A stretch of 64,000 nt of DNA, taken from positions 7,753,806-7,817,805 of the forward strand of contig CM043954.1 of the NCBI GenBank assembly GCA_014529385.2. The letters run 5' to 3'. The DNA comes from Adiantum capillus-veneris. Its lineage: Eukaryota; Streptophyta; Polypodiopsida; Polypodiales; Pteridaceae. Positions 24,631 to 34,827 of the stretch are shown here, one piece after another (position 1 is the stretch's first letter; every line of letters starts with the position of its first letter). The translations under genes were made by a program, and so were the position numbers. The notes under the pieces were generated by a model. The model saw nothing but the letters and a program-made list of their open reading frames with translations. It had not been told where the DNA came from and ran no database searches.

Positions 24631-25309
24631 AAAATTACATTATTTTTAGGGAGAAAATAAAAGGGGGAATATAATAGACCAATCCAAAAACCTTTGATAT
24701 AAATATTAGAGGTAGAATAACCTTGAGGAATCCATGATAAATACCCCAACCTCAGATAAATAGTTTAGGTATTTATGTTCAATAAAAGTAACCGATTTTG
24801 CGTATAAAATAGAGAAAGGAAATTAGTAAATGAATTTATCTAATAACCAAATAAATACCTGAGGTCCAAAATCACTATTGAAGGGTGGGAAAATTACCTT
24901 AGCATAAATGGTTGGTATAACAAATTACTATTAGTAAACTTTTGCCTAAATTAGACCATAAGTATAGGAGGGAAAGGTTATAAATCAAAGTTATGAAAAT
25001 TCCTAAAGATATAATATATTCAATTACAATTTAGGGTGAGTAATCCATTATCCAATAGGAATTTATAATTTACTAAGGCTAAAATAGAATATAAACTAAG
25101 GATAAACCTAGTTAAAGGGCTTCCCAAATTAAATGGTAATTATGGGAAATTACTTATAGCATAAATACGTTACATGAGGAATATCTCATCAAATTGACTA
25201 TTAAAGATACCTACTTAGTCCAAAAATCCTTATTTCTGGGTAAAAAAGGAAAATGAAGATTATTCAATTAAACTTCTAATGGATTAAGTCTTTTTATAAG
25301 GCTGCCGAC

Positions 25310-25504
25310 ATGGCTCCAAAGAGAACTAGGGGAAATCCTCTTACCGAGGAAGAGGATGTTAGCAATAAAAGAAATAAAGTCACTAATGACCCTGAGGCTG
25401 GGCCTAGCCATAGGCCGACGAAGGAAATTCTATGGGCTCCCGCCCAACCACATAGACGAGCAGTCCCAGGTGGATTTCTAATTTGTTCATTTAAAATCTT
25501 TTAA
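25310..25504 (+). CDS. Small ORF inside the 3' LTR, Gag-start-like
   Basis: The ORF starts MAPKRTRGNPLTEEEDVSNK, a basic and acidic opening like that of many plant Gag proteins. Codons before GTGGATTT form CCCAG|GTGG, a possible splice donor at about 25470. The segment is missing from the 5' LTR because of the 860-bp indel. It may be a former first exon spliced to gag, but I could not find an in-frame acceptor with confidence. The product is unknown. Confidence 0.35.
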   Translation: MAPKRTRGNPLTEEEDVSNKRNKVTNDPEAGPSHRPTKEILWAPAQPHRRAVPGGFLICSFKIF

Positions 25505-26596
25505 AGTTCATTTTTAAGTTAGCATTGCATACGTAAGGTTAGGAAAGATAAACTGGTTGAAAACGGAAGGTAACTTCCAACGTGCATTTGTTTATAATGT
25601 AAGAAAGAATTGTTTGGGTTAAAACTGGTTGAAATAGGAAAGATATGATTGATCATCCTTAAGACAGCTTGTCTCAAGACACCTCCGACTCCTTAGTATA
25701 AATTGATGATAATGATTGGCTTTCTAGCCACGGATAAGTCGGTTACCCCCATGAACGTTGAGTTTCTACTCTGTGTCATGTCTTGATGTTTCTACATAAG
25801 TTAGGATACCATTTTTTTATATCCTAGGGGAGCCGCCCGGTTGTATGGGAAACTGGTTTGGTGTATGGGCACCCGGAACCTTAAGTGGGGGTTTATCCAC
25901 TCCGGATTGTGAATAAGGAATGGGTGCCGTTTTTTTTCACCCTTAGGTGGTCTTGAGACAAGAAGAGTACTGGTCACGGTTGTTATGAACAATGTTTTGA
26001 TTGACAGTACCCTGTCTTAAGTTTAAAGATGTTTGTTTTCTAAAAGAATGTTTTCAATACTGTTTTCAAGGGTTGTTTTAATAAAATCCTGTTATGAAGT
26101 ATAAAAGGAATCATTATTTTAATTGTGATAAGAATGTGGTAGTAAATAAATAACAAAAGAATCATGTGTGAGTGCGGGTTGGTAAGTGGGGATTGAGTAA
26201 GGTTGTCAATCATGGACGGGTGGACGTGATTAGTCAGGTAACTATCCATCCCTGCGCACTAAAACTTTTAGAAAACATATCCACTTGGAAGAGGAGTCCA
26301 CCAGTGGCTGTGCCCTCACATCTGTTAGGGAGAAAAAAGTGTTGGTTGAGGATAACTTAGCCCAATTGTGGCAGTTATAGGGCCGAAATAGTTTTTTTGG
26401 ACTTTTAATACGTTGTCCCGTTTCCGTTGCGAGACAGGACTAGGTCTTATTCTAAAGCTATAGACCCAAGCCATTGTCAATGGTAAAGGTCTATTCCTTG
26501 GATTTTTCTTGTCTAGAGACTGTGATTTTTATCAGACCTAGAGACCTGTCAAGGATCCCATCCCGATCTTGGTATTGGCGGGTTGAGGATCTTACA

Positions 26597-26688
26597 GAAA
26601 GCTTTAAGATCTTCCATTATGAAGCAGTTTCTGGCCACCGATGCCAAAGACAAAGTACTCACCGAATGGCAAAGCTTGAAGCTCTCCC
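26597..26688 (+). pseudogene. Continuation of the 13692 gypsy Gag, middle piece
   Basis: Directly after the target duplication the Gag frame continues (IMKQFLATDAKDKVLTEWQS, then LKLSP) and is cut at 26688 by the terminal-inverted-repeat element. It resumes at 27358 as NLSPYESIHKY. Confidence 0.85.
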
Positions 26689-27357
26689 CGGGGGATTCAC
26701 CATGGAAAACTTACCGCACCATGTAATTGCAAGTGGAGGGGTTTTTTTTTTACAAGTTACATAAGCGTATAAGTTAGGGGTAGACCCCCAATAATTTATC
26801 TCTCAAGTTGAAAAATAAGAGAGGGGGGTATCATATTTAGGGGGGGGAACCTGACCCAAGTTGATTACTTGTAATGATTGGTCACCAATGTGCACTAGAA
26901 CCTGGATGAATTTAGGGAAAATTTTTTATCAGGCCACATAATAATTTTTTCATCAAGCCGATCATAGATAAGGATTGATTTGCAGCAGATCAAGGGTTGA
27001 TTTACACCAGCTTTGGATGGGTCAGAATTGGAGAGTAGCCAGAGTGCAAGCTGATCAGGCACATAGTTTGAAATTCAAACTAAGACACATTGAGGGTACA
27101 TCTAATTATCAATAGAAGTGGTTCCTTAGTACATTGCCAGTCACTATGCTATACACTCTTTGACTAGTTTTACTCCATTAGATCATGTGAGACCTAGATT
27201 TTATATGTAAGATAGGGGTATGATACTTTTCTTCATTGATCGCCGTATAAGCGTAGAAAGGGGGGTCATATTTTCTAATATGTGTCGTATATAGGGGTTT
27301 TATCAAAGTTGTCCGCTCGTAGGTGGCGTCTGTTTTATATATAGAGTGAATCCCCCG
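26689..27357. mobile_element. Non-autonomous DNA transposon (669 bp) with 12-bp terminal inverted repeats
   Basis: It begins CGGGGGATTCAC (26689-26700) and ends with the exact reverse complement GTGAATCCCCCG (27346-27357). It interrupts the gypsy gag frame, which reads ...LKLSP on the left and NLSPYES on the right. Flanks TGAAGCTCTCCC (left) and TGAATCTCTCTCCC (right) look like an imperfect target duplication of 12-14 bp. No transposase is encoded. The superfamily is uncertain. Confidence 0.75.
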
Positions 27358-28345
27358 TGAATCTCTCTCCCTATGAATCCATTCACAAATATGTAGACAG
27401 GTTTTGGGACCTACAACTCAAAGCCACTGTCTTCAAAAATTTGGATTTTGGAGAGCAAAAGAAACAATTTTGTGCGGGCTTAACTGAAAAAATGGCGGAG
27501 TATGTCAACTCCCAAAATCCATGCACCATTTCGGTGGTTATACACCATACTATGGTGGCTTCTTGAATCAATTTCCAAATGGGGGCTAAAAGAAATTTTA
27601 AGCCCACAAAAAACAAGGGTTCCAATGAGCCTAAGGGGAAGGACAATGTCCAAAAGTCTCCTAAGGGCAACTCCAACAAAGCTAAAGAGAAGGGAGTTTA
27701 CAAAGGCAAAAATAAACTCTCTCCTGAAGAGCTTGAGCGTTATCCCAAGGATAACCAATGTTTCAAGTGCGGCGAGCAAGGGCACGTGTACCGCGCTTGT
27801 CCCCAAAAGAACACCCACCATGAACCTCCTAGAGCTACCTTGGTCAAAATCCAAGAGGAGGAAACTCACCACAAAGGATCTCCTCTATGCCGTGCTTGGG
27901 GAAAGGTAAGAGAACATGATGATTTTATTCTCTTTGACCCTGGTTCTACTCACAATTTCGTATCCACAGAGTTGGCCACCAAGCTAGGTATGCAAGCTTA
28001 CGAGATGGGATATGTCCTACCCGCAGACGACCCGTAGACAGTGCTTTCAAGGGTCAAGAAGCTTCAGTCACTCCCTTAATTGGGAAATTGAAGATCCATT
28101 TCCAAAGCTATGTGGACAAAGAGGACTTCTTTATCTCTCCTCTCAAGCATGAGGATGTAATCCTAGGGGCACCATGGTTTGATCGCATGGCTGCCAATGT
28201 TAAACTCCCTGAAAGAAGAATCTCCTTTAGGTTCAGGGAAAAATATATGTACATAAATGCTAAGGAAATGGGTAACACCATACCCATTGTACATACACAA
28301 GCTTTCAATAAGTCAATAAAGAGCTCTATTGCCGTGTACATGATT
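27358..28345 (+). pseudogene. 13692 gypsy: Gag end, zinc knuckle and protease
   Basis: The Gag end reads SIHKYVDRFWDLQLKATVF and EQKKQFCAGL. A lysine-rich stretch then leads to a canonical knuckle (CFKCGEQGHVYRAC, about 27760). The protease active site reads FDPGSTHNFVS (about 27937), with Pro in place of the usual Ser or Thr after Asp. The C-terminal protease part is VILGAPWFDRM (about 28158). Stops and frameshifts (TGA near 27565, TAG at 28035) break it. Confidence 0.88.
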
Positions 28346-28439
28346 TTTGTTAAAGACTCTCAAAATGAACCTAATGTTTTAGCAAAAGAAAATATACACA
28401 ATCAAAGGAATTAGAGTTATCCAAGTTTCTCAAGGGGTT

Positions 28440-29200
28440 TCAAGATGCCTTTATTGACGACATCCCTTGTGAGCTACCTCCTAAATGAGGCAATGATGAC
28501 CATGCAATTGAACTTCTTCCAGGAAGTTCACCGCCTAATAAACCTCCTTATAGAGTTTCTCAAGCTCAACAAGAGGAGATTATGTAGCAAGTGCATGATT
28601 TAGTTGAGAAGGGCATGGTTAGGCCTAGCTCATCTCCATTTTGTTCACCCGTGCTATTAGTGCAAAAGAAAGACGGCACATATCGTATGTGTGTTGACTA
28701 TAGAGCACTAAATAGGATCACTACCAAAAATAGGTTTCTTGTTCCATGGGTAGAAGACCTATTTGATAAGCTACAAGGGTTGACCTACTTTAGTAGAGTT
28801 GACCTAAAAAGTGGCTACCATCAAATAAGGATAATTGATCAAGACATTGTAAAGACCGCATTTCGCACTATGTTTGGCCTTTACGAATACATTGTCATGC
28901 CTTTTGGCTTGGCTAGTGCACCAGCCACATTCAACCGCTTGATGGAGAAGCTATTCAGGCCTCACCGAACCTTTACTGGAGTGTTCTTTGATGATATTAT
29001 CATCTACTCAAATTCACTAGACAAACACAAGCAACATCTCCATGTAATATTTTTAAGTTCTACGAGAGAATAAACTTTATATTAATCGAAAGAAAAGTGA
29101 GTCTTTCTTACAAGAGATTCAATATTTATGTCACATTATCTCTCAAGATGGCATCCAAATGGATTCATCAAAGCTAGAGGTAATAAAAGGATGGCCTCTA
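28440..29200 (+). pseudogene. 13692 gypsy: reverse transcriptase
   Basis: The longest open piece is 28591-29073. RT motifs follow in order: VRPSSSPFCSPVLLVQKKDG, RMCVDYRALNRIT, SRVDLKSGYHQIRI (motif A), MPFGLASAPATFNRLM (motif B) and VFFDDIIIYS (motif C). In-frame stops precede it (after ELPPK and after QQEEIM). After about 29073 a frameshift leads into NRKKSESFLQEIQYL and the thumb-like MDSSKLEVIKGWPLSPP. There the sequence jumps directly into integrase. Confidence 0.92.
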
Positions 29201-29640
29201 TCACCCCCAAATGGATGGCCAAAGTGAAATAGCTAACCTAAAATTCTTGATCTACTAAAAGCCTATGTAACGGAAATAGATCAAAGGTCCCAATGGGAGA
29301 AGTACTTACCCTTAGTAGAGTATGCCTACAACAACCCTGTACATACTTCCATGGAAAAATCACCTTTTGAGGTAATTGAGGGAAGATCCAAAATTCCCCT
29401 GCTACTTAAAGTACATGGGAAGATCTTTGTTGCAGATGAGTATAGTCGAGACCTACAAGAATCTTTCCAAAAGATTAAGGATGCTATCTCTATCTCACAG
29501 CAAAGGCAAAAGGCTGCCTGCTCATAAGCACAGAAGAGCCCAAGACTTGAAAGAAAATGATTGGGTCTTGCTAAAATTTCCCAGAGTTGTCACATCATAG
29601 GTGAATCAAAAAAAGAATCTTCTAAAATATGAGGAATCTT
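29201..29640 (+). pseudogene. 13692 gypsy: integrase C-terminal remnant
   Basis: HPQMDGQSE at 29201 is the end of the integrase core and keeps the last acidic residue of the DDE triad. It is followed by QWEKYLPLVEYAYNN and SPFEVIEGRSKIP, and after a frameshift by KHRRAQDLKENDWVLLKFP. RNase H, the integrase zinc domain and the first two catalytic aspartates are absent. This shows an internal deletion at the RT/integrase junction (about 29200). No 3' LTR follows. Confidence 0.85.
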
Positions 29641-29937
29641 ATGGCGTGCTATATATCAGTAGATAGAGTTTGAAGAGGAAATTCTAACTGTCAAACCTCC
29701 GCCAACATTGGAGTTTTTTTACAAGAAATTATCCATGCGCTCGTATTGGTAGAGAGAGGTAAAGTCAAACTCCTTAAAGGGCCCCTTTGTGAGTTCAAAT
29801 TTCACCTAATGGTTAACCTTATCACTATGCTGGTTAGCAGTTTTAAGATGATGATTAGCATACATGGCATTTATGCTTATCTTATGAGTTTTTGGTGGGA
29901 TTGGATGTTCTTCCCCTATAGTCTTGCATAACCACTC
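29641..29937. other. Unassigned sequence between two gypsy elements
   Basis: No gene. 29640-29745 loosely resembles 235-345. Confidence 0.4.
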
Positions 29938-30364
29938 TGTTGGTATCTTGTGCTGTGGTAGGTGGAAGCCCTACATTTAGTCCCAAGGGAGCAGGTAGTT
30001 TCAACGCAGTGCAGGTGGTAGGATATGTTCATAGGGTAGCGTGACCATTGCAAGGATTTCCTATGCTTCAAGTGGCATACCACATCCAGTACACTGGTCC
30101 CTCCCAACATCGTCATACACCCCTCTATCCGTTGTAAATCTAGCGATAGCTAAATTACATATTGTAGTGGGAAAAAAAGAGCCCTGTTATAAGACCTAGG
30201 GTAACTGAACATAGGATCCTCCTCCCTACCGTCCCTTATATAGGACTAGCTCCTAGCACTTGCCCTAAGCGGATCCCCAGTCCGTACTGGTCCAGTCCAG
30301 GCCCTTGGCCTAGGTCCCTGACCCCCTAGGTTGGGCCTTGCCCCGTAGGACCCTTGTCCTGACA
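29938..30364 (-). repeat. 3' LTR of a minus-strand Ty3/gypsy element
   Basis: On the minus strand it begins TGTCAGGACAAGG and contains a TATA box (CCTATATAAGGG). It probably ends ATACCAACA near 29938. The right boundary is supported by a polypurine tract. The left boundary is by pattern only. Confidence 0.55.
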
Positions 30365-30380
30365 TTACTCCCCCCTTAAG
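30365..30380 (-). promoter_or_regulatory. Polypurine tract of the minus-strand gypsy
   Basis: On the minus strand CTTAAGGGGGGAGTAA lies directly before the LTR start TGTCAGG. Confidence 0.8.
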
Positions 30381-33000
30381 GAAGAGTTTTTGTCCTCGAA
30401 AACACAAGTAGTAATATCTTCTTAAGAATACTGAGGTTTTCTTTATTGACGTCCCATAAGTGAGTCAGTTGTTTGTATGACCGACAATTGGTGCAATGAG
30501 GAGGTTCAATGAAACCAAGAGCAACATCTTGATTTTCAACATTGTTGTCCGTTTGCAACCACTTGGGTCTAAATGGTAACCCTCCATTTATAACTCACTT
30601 GAGTGCTGTAAAGGAGTAACCACAACTAAGAGTTGTCGAAAGGCATAACCAGTTTTCAGATCTTTTGAATGTACTGGAATAATGCAAGGAAACCTTGGTG
30701 TAACTTTCCATGTAGTTGTAAGCCAGATTTCCTACTCGCCTGAGTATCTTGAAAAGTTCGTAGATAGGGAGTGTCCTCGTTTTAGAATTCTGAATAGTTT
30801 GGAACACAAAGAACTACATGTTCATCCCTAATGAAGGTCACTTGCCAACATACTTTGTCAGCACACTTGGTAAGTCCTTGACGTATGAAAGTATTGACAC
30901 AATCTCCAACCCCACCACAACAGGTGTTCAAAGTCGAAAAACAGTACTTAAGCAAATCATCTATTCAGAAATGCATTGTGCTAATGTATGCTCTTAGCAG
31001 ATCCTTTAGCACAAGATTACTCTTTGTAATCTGCCTATCCCCTTGGATAACTGATAGTACTGAGGTGTGTTTTCCTCACAGTTTACAAATAGTCGTCCTA
31101 GATGACTGGTAAACGAGAAAGCACAGTAGTGTATAACATTGGTGAGGAATCAACAATGTCTGAAATAACCATCGTGGTTAACTTGAACAAATCCACAAAC
31201 GCCCAAATCGAGCCATGACCTCTATTGGTGATTAGTAGACCCAAAAGTAATCTCATAGAGATAATGCACATAGAGTGCAAAATGCTTCATAAGCAACAAC
31301 CTGAGGAATATGCATGCCGTTCCAAATTAGCATTTGCTAAACACTAGGGCCCATAACACCTAGTGTGCATGCATTTAGCAAAAACTAACCCGAACCTGTA
31401 CATCCATAATGATCCTTGCCAATACTTATGGCAAATGTGATGCGCCTAGCACGCATTAAAGGGAATGTAAATAGTTTTGGAAAGAAACTAAATACTTTTA
31501 GTTGCAATCTTTTGCAAGCCTCGCTGAAACGTCTGAATCACAATAGAAGGTGAAACATTGATCACTTCTAGGTACAGACAATGAAACTTTTTCATTAACA
31601 ACTTATAGCCTTGCTATATGTATAAACAACCATCTGTAATGTTGTTTAGCAGTACTTGTACCTTAACAAGTCATTCTAAGTATTCGACAATTTCTAGCCA
31701 CGAAATTTCTCCTGATACGTTGTGCTAAAAATGGTCTAGAAAACAGATGTGACCAGCACCTAGGGACTTTGTTGTGACGCATAATTGAAATAATGGCGCC
31801 AGTGTCAGTACAGAGACTCATATTCTCCACATGTGGAATATGTCATATGTAAGGATGTGCCAAAAAAGAACATCCTTCAAGTACAAGATGTACTTGTGTG
31901 TGGAGGTAACTGCAAACACTCTACAACGACAGTGAGAGGGACCCTCATTAGCCTTGATCCACACTGGCTAAACCAAACTCCTTGAGTTCCTAGACCATGT
32001 TGTATCCCATGTGACAACATGTGCCAAATTGAACCCTACAAGTAGGTTCGTAACAACATAAGGCAGAAAGAGAGATTGGACACTTGGCCCAAAATACTTT
32101 GTGCCGACATGCCCTTGGCATGGCTCTATAACATTCAAGTGTACTTATATGTCTTGAAAAACCGAGCAAAGCATATGCAAAATGGAATAACACCAATCAA
32201 TAGATGCATACCTGGAGATTTGAACGTAATGTACACTTACCTGTATACAAATGGAGAGGAGCACGTCCCCTACCTGGGTGTTGCCTTTGCAATCCAAGCC
32301 CTTGGATTAGAATCTACATAGTCAAACCCCTTGGTAAGACTCTTTGTAGAAATTGCTCAACTAGCAGATAACGGTAACCAAAATAGTCCACCGTATCCAG
32401 AATGATTGGAATCAACTTGAAAAGTGTGTCCCTCCGCTACCGCGTTTGGTAGATTTCAGAATTCTTTTATTGAAAGTATAACTGGGAGAGATCAACTGTG
32501 ATCTGCAATGCCTATGGGGTGATGTAGTAGACACCCGCCAGGTTGTACCCCAAAACAATATGTCCATAGACACTCCGTAGTGCCATGGAGAGAGCAGGAA
32601 ATCCACACAAGTGAACTGCTTAGCTCTTGTGGATAGCCATGTTGTCGCAACTGATTGCTGCATCTATACTTCCTTGTAGAGATCAACTGCTATGAGGTGA
32701 AGATTATCAAAAACTCAATTTGAGTGTCGCACTGAAAACATGTAGTGCAAAAATGACACCCTAAACATCCGTAATGACAAAACTCTTGCTTGTCCATTAA
32801 CGTCGATGTGTACTCCCCTGGGTAGGTCTATTCGAGCTGGAGAACAATCTCTCAAGGAATACCAACAGTTGGGTCTTACCCGAGATCTGACAATGACTCT
32901 TAGCCAGTGTGTGTGGCTCATAGCCCTTGTGGCAATTAGTGTTCAATCGAGGAACCGATGAAGACTAATTTAGATGGCGTCTTGCCCAATTTCTAGCTGA
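30381..33000 (-). pseudogene. Heavily decayed gypsy pol region
   Basis: Only the end is recognisable. On the minus strand 30595-30807 encodes YELFKILRRVGNLAYN followed by VSLHYSSTFKRS, which resembles the integrase tail found before a chromodomain (PFKILRRVG...AY...HPVFHVS). Fragments at 31990-32196, 32412-32663 and 32715-32921 are open but not identifiable. A 35-bp phrase (GACTCTTAGCCARTGTGTGT) is duplicated at about 32893 and 33017. No RT motif could be read with confidence. Confidence 0.45.
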
Positions 33001-33137
33001 GAGTTAGAGTACCTTGACTCTTAGCCAATGTGTGTGGCTCATAGCCCTATGCAAGGACAACTCATTTCCAACTTTTCCAATTCCTTTTCACATTGGATCC
33101 TCTCTTCTTGTGTAAACCCTTGGGGGTTCCCTTCACC

Positions 33138-33144
33138 TATAAAA
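33138..33144 (+). promoter_or_regulatory. TATA box, copy A
   Basis: TATAAAA within CACCTATAAAAGGGGACC. The same context is present in copy B at 53853-53859. Confidence 0.65.
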
Positions 33145-33698
33145 GGGGACCTTTTCTTCCTTGAAAACCACTCAAGAATTCAAGCCATTGATGAGAGGAA
33201 TTCTTGAGGGAGTGAGTAGCAATGCCTAATTGTACTTAGCCATTAACATAAGCCTAAGCCTACACTTTCTCCTAGAAGAAGACTAGCCATTCTTGCAACA
33301 AGCTAACCTTGGAAGATCAAGTCTAATCAAAGAAGGTCTTGCACTTGATGTATCAATCAAAGTGGAATTATCCACTCTTCTGCTCTCTCCATCAATAATG
33401 GTGCCGAAGGGTTTGTCAAGTAAGATGTGTTCTACATTGTTGTTTTCATTTTCATCTCTAATCCAAAAAATATATATATGTATCTAATATCATCTCCTTA
33501 ACCAAACCTATCTCTCTCACTCTTAGCAATTCATCCTCTCTAAAAATTTTAGGTTCTCCTTGCTACAGGTACATCTCTCCCCGCAGTATCCTTATTGCCT
33601 ACGGGCAAGAATAGGGCTTGGGAGGGAAACTTCTCATCTCTTCACTTCTCTCATATCTACATTTTTCTCATATCTACATTTCTCACATACTATCCTAG

Positions 33699-33917
33699 AT
33701 GAATAACCCACATGATGATCATTTCTATCGCTTTCACTCTGTACGATCTATTAGAATTAACGTATGGATTAGCCGTAAAATACACTTTCAACAACGTATA
33801 GTGTTTCTCTTCGGCCCTGAAAGGCTCAATGAAATACTTCTATCACCGGATCCCATAATACTACCTCTCATAGACTATAATTTTTCTTTTGATGTAAGCG
33901 TAGTTATCTTGCTATGA
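33699..33917 (+). CDS. Small leader ORF 1 (72 codons), unknown
   Basis: MNNPHDDHFYRFHSVRSIRI is followed by a core HFQQRIVFLFGPERLNEILL and a hydrophobic end IILPLIDYNFSFDVSVVILL. It is related to the next ORF over its whole length (shared pattern K-x-FQ-x-x-I-x-x-LFG-x-x-RLN-x-I, then P-x-ILP-x-I-x-Y). The stop overlaps the start of ORF 2 (ATGA at 33914-33917). I do not recognise the family. Both lie between a promoter and a Gag ORF, so they could be translated early or act as upstream ORFs. Confidence 0.5.
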   Translation: MNNPHDDHFYRFHSVRSIRINVWISRKIHFQQRIVFLFGPERLNEILLSPDPIILPLIDYNFSFDVSVVILL

Positions 33918-34126
33918 ACCAAGAGGATTTGTACACACAATTAATCCCAATCACTAGACAAAATATATATATTATGGTAAGCACAAAACTACAATTCCAA
34001 AGAACAATTCGTAGCCTATTTGGTCAGCCAAGATTAAATGCCATTAACTCATCTATTAACCCTTTCATACTACCCATGATACGATATGACCGTAGCCTTG
34101 ATTTTTTCATCTTTGTGTTGTTTTGA
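33914..34126 (+). CDS. Small leader ORF 2 (70 codons), paralogue of ORF 1
   Basis: MNQEDLYTQLIPITRQNIYI, then LQFQRTIRSLFGQPRLNAIN and FILPMIRYDRSLDFFIFVLF. By eye about one third of its residues match ORF 1 in ungapped blocks. Overlap by ATGA with ORF 1 indicates a tandem duplication that kept both frames open. Function unknown. Confidence 0.5.
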   Translation: MNQEDLYTQLIPITRQNIYIMVSTKLQFQRTIRSLFGQPRLNAINSSINPFILPMIRYDRSLDFFIFVLF

Positions 34127-34293
34127 CACTCTCTTTTGTGTTCTTTCTTTGTGTGTGTGAGTGCAAGAGAGAAAGAGTGTGTCTTCTTTGATTGCACTTC
34201 TTTCCAAACCCTATTCTTCATGGCATCTATGGTTTAACTCCTTCATATAGTTTTTGTTGAGTTCTCTCACAAACTCTCACAGCCATAAACCCG

Positions 34294-34695
34294 GTGCCTT
34301 CCTGGCAAGACCGCAAATTTCTCGACAACGTCACGTCAGGAGTCGAAGAGCAACCTGACCACCTTGAAGACCCCGAAGACAAAGATTCAACATACTTCAT
34401 TGACACCTATAATACTTGGCATAGTAGAAACAATAGTGCCAAGATGGAGCTCATTATCCACTGCCAAGATCGGCAAGTCCAAATGGTGAAAAAGCTAACT
34501 ACTGCTAGCGTCATTTGGAAGTTCTTCGAGAAGAACTATGAGCACACTGACCTCGAACAAGATATTCCACAAGGAATATATATTATGTTTGGCATGGCAA
34601 ACGAATATAAATTTAAGCAATCATGCCCAGATACCCCTAGCACAATTAGAAATCTGTTGGATGAGCAAGATGCTGCTTCAGAGCAACACAATTGA
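34294..34695 (+). pseudogene. Ty1/copia Gag N-terminal fragment
   Basis: The 133-codon ORF contains YNTWHSRNNSAKMELIIHC and a TTASVIWKFFEKNYEHTD segment. This is the W-x-x-R-N/D...A-x-x-IW-x-x-L-x-x-xY pattern of copia Gag (UBN2/DUF4219). The knuckle and everything after it are missing. Unrelated DNA and then the hAT transposase begin after about 34745. Confidence 0.65.
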
Positions 34696-34827
34696 GATCG
34701 ACAAACTATGTAATATCGCGAAAAACTATGTAATATCGAGAATATGAAGCATTGTAATTACTCAAAACACATTTGAATACAAGGTCTTTTAGAATGGTTT
34801 TTTATATTTACTCATTCTACTCTCAAG

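Larger units (their letters stand above)
16648..26596 (+). mobile_element. Complete gag-only LTR retrotransposon with giant LTRs
   Basis: The element is bounded by TGTCAGG... and ...CTTACA and flanked by the 5-bp target duplication GAAAG (16643-16647 and 26597-26601). It carries LTRs of 3.2 and 4.1 kb, a primer site, an unknown ORF, a gag gene and a polypurine tract, but no protease, RT or integrase. It sits inside the gag of the older 13692 gypsy element. The gag knuckle and the Met-type primer site place it with gypsy-like elements. It must have been moved by enzymes supplied from elsewhere. Confidence 0.92.
22481..26596 (+). repeat. 3' LTR (4116 bp)
   Basis: Collinear with 16648-19893 from TGTAAGGTTTCC to CTTACA, with many substitutions and a further segment of about 860 bp (24945-25800). 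The TATA box CCTATAAATAGGA lies at about 22971. The divergence of the two LTRs points to an old insertion. Confidence 0.92.
33059..34290 (+). repeat. Retroelement promoter/leader repeat, copy A
   Basis: Nearly identical to 53777-54471 plus 63519-64000. It contains a TATA box, a run of short conserved segments (CATTGATGAGAGGAATTCT, CCCCGCAGTATCCTTATTGC) and two small ORFs. It leads directly into a copia Gag fragment at 34294. It is best read as the 5' LTR and leader of a copia element whose left end is missing. Confidence 0.7.

Noticed and set aside
31990-32921. Minus-strand ORFs as host genes
   Set aside because: They lie inside a region bounded by a gypsy LTR and polypurine tract, have no domain, and read as decayed retroelement.
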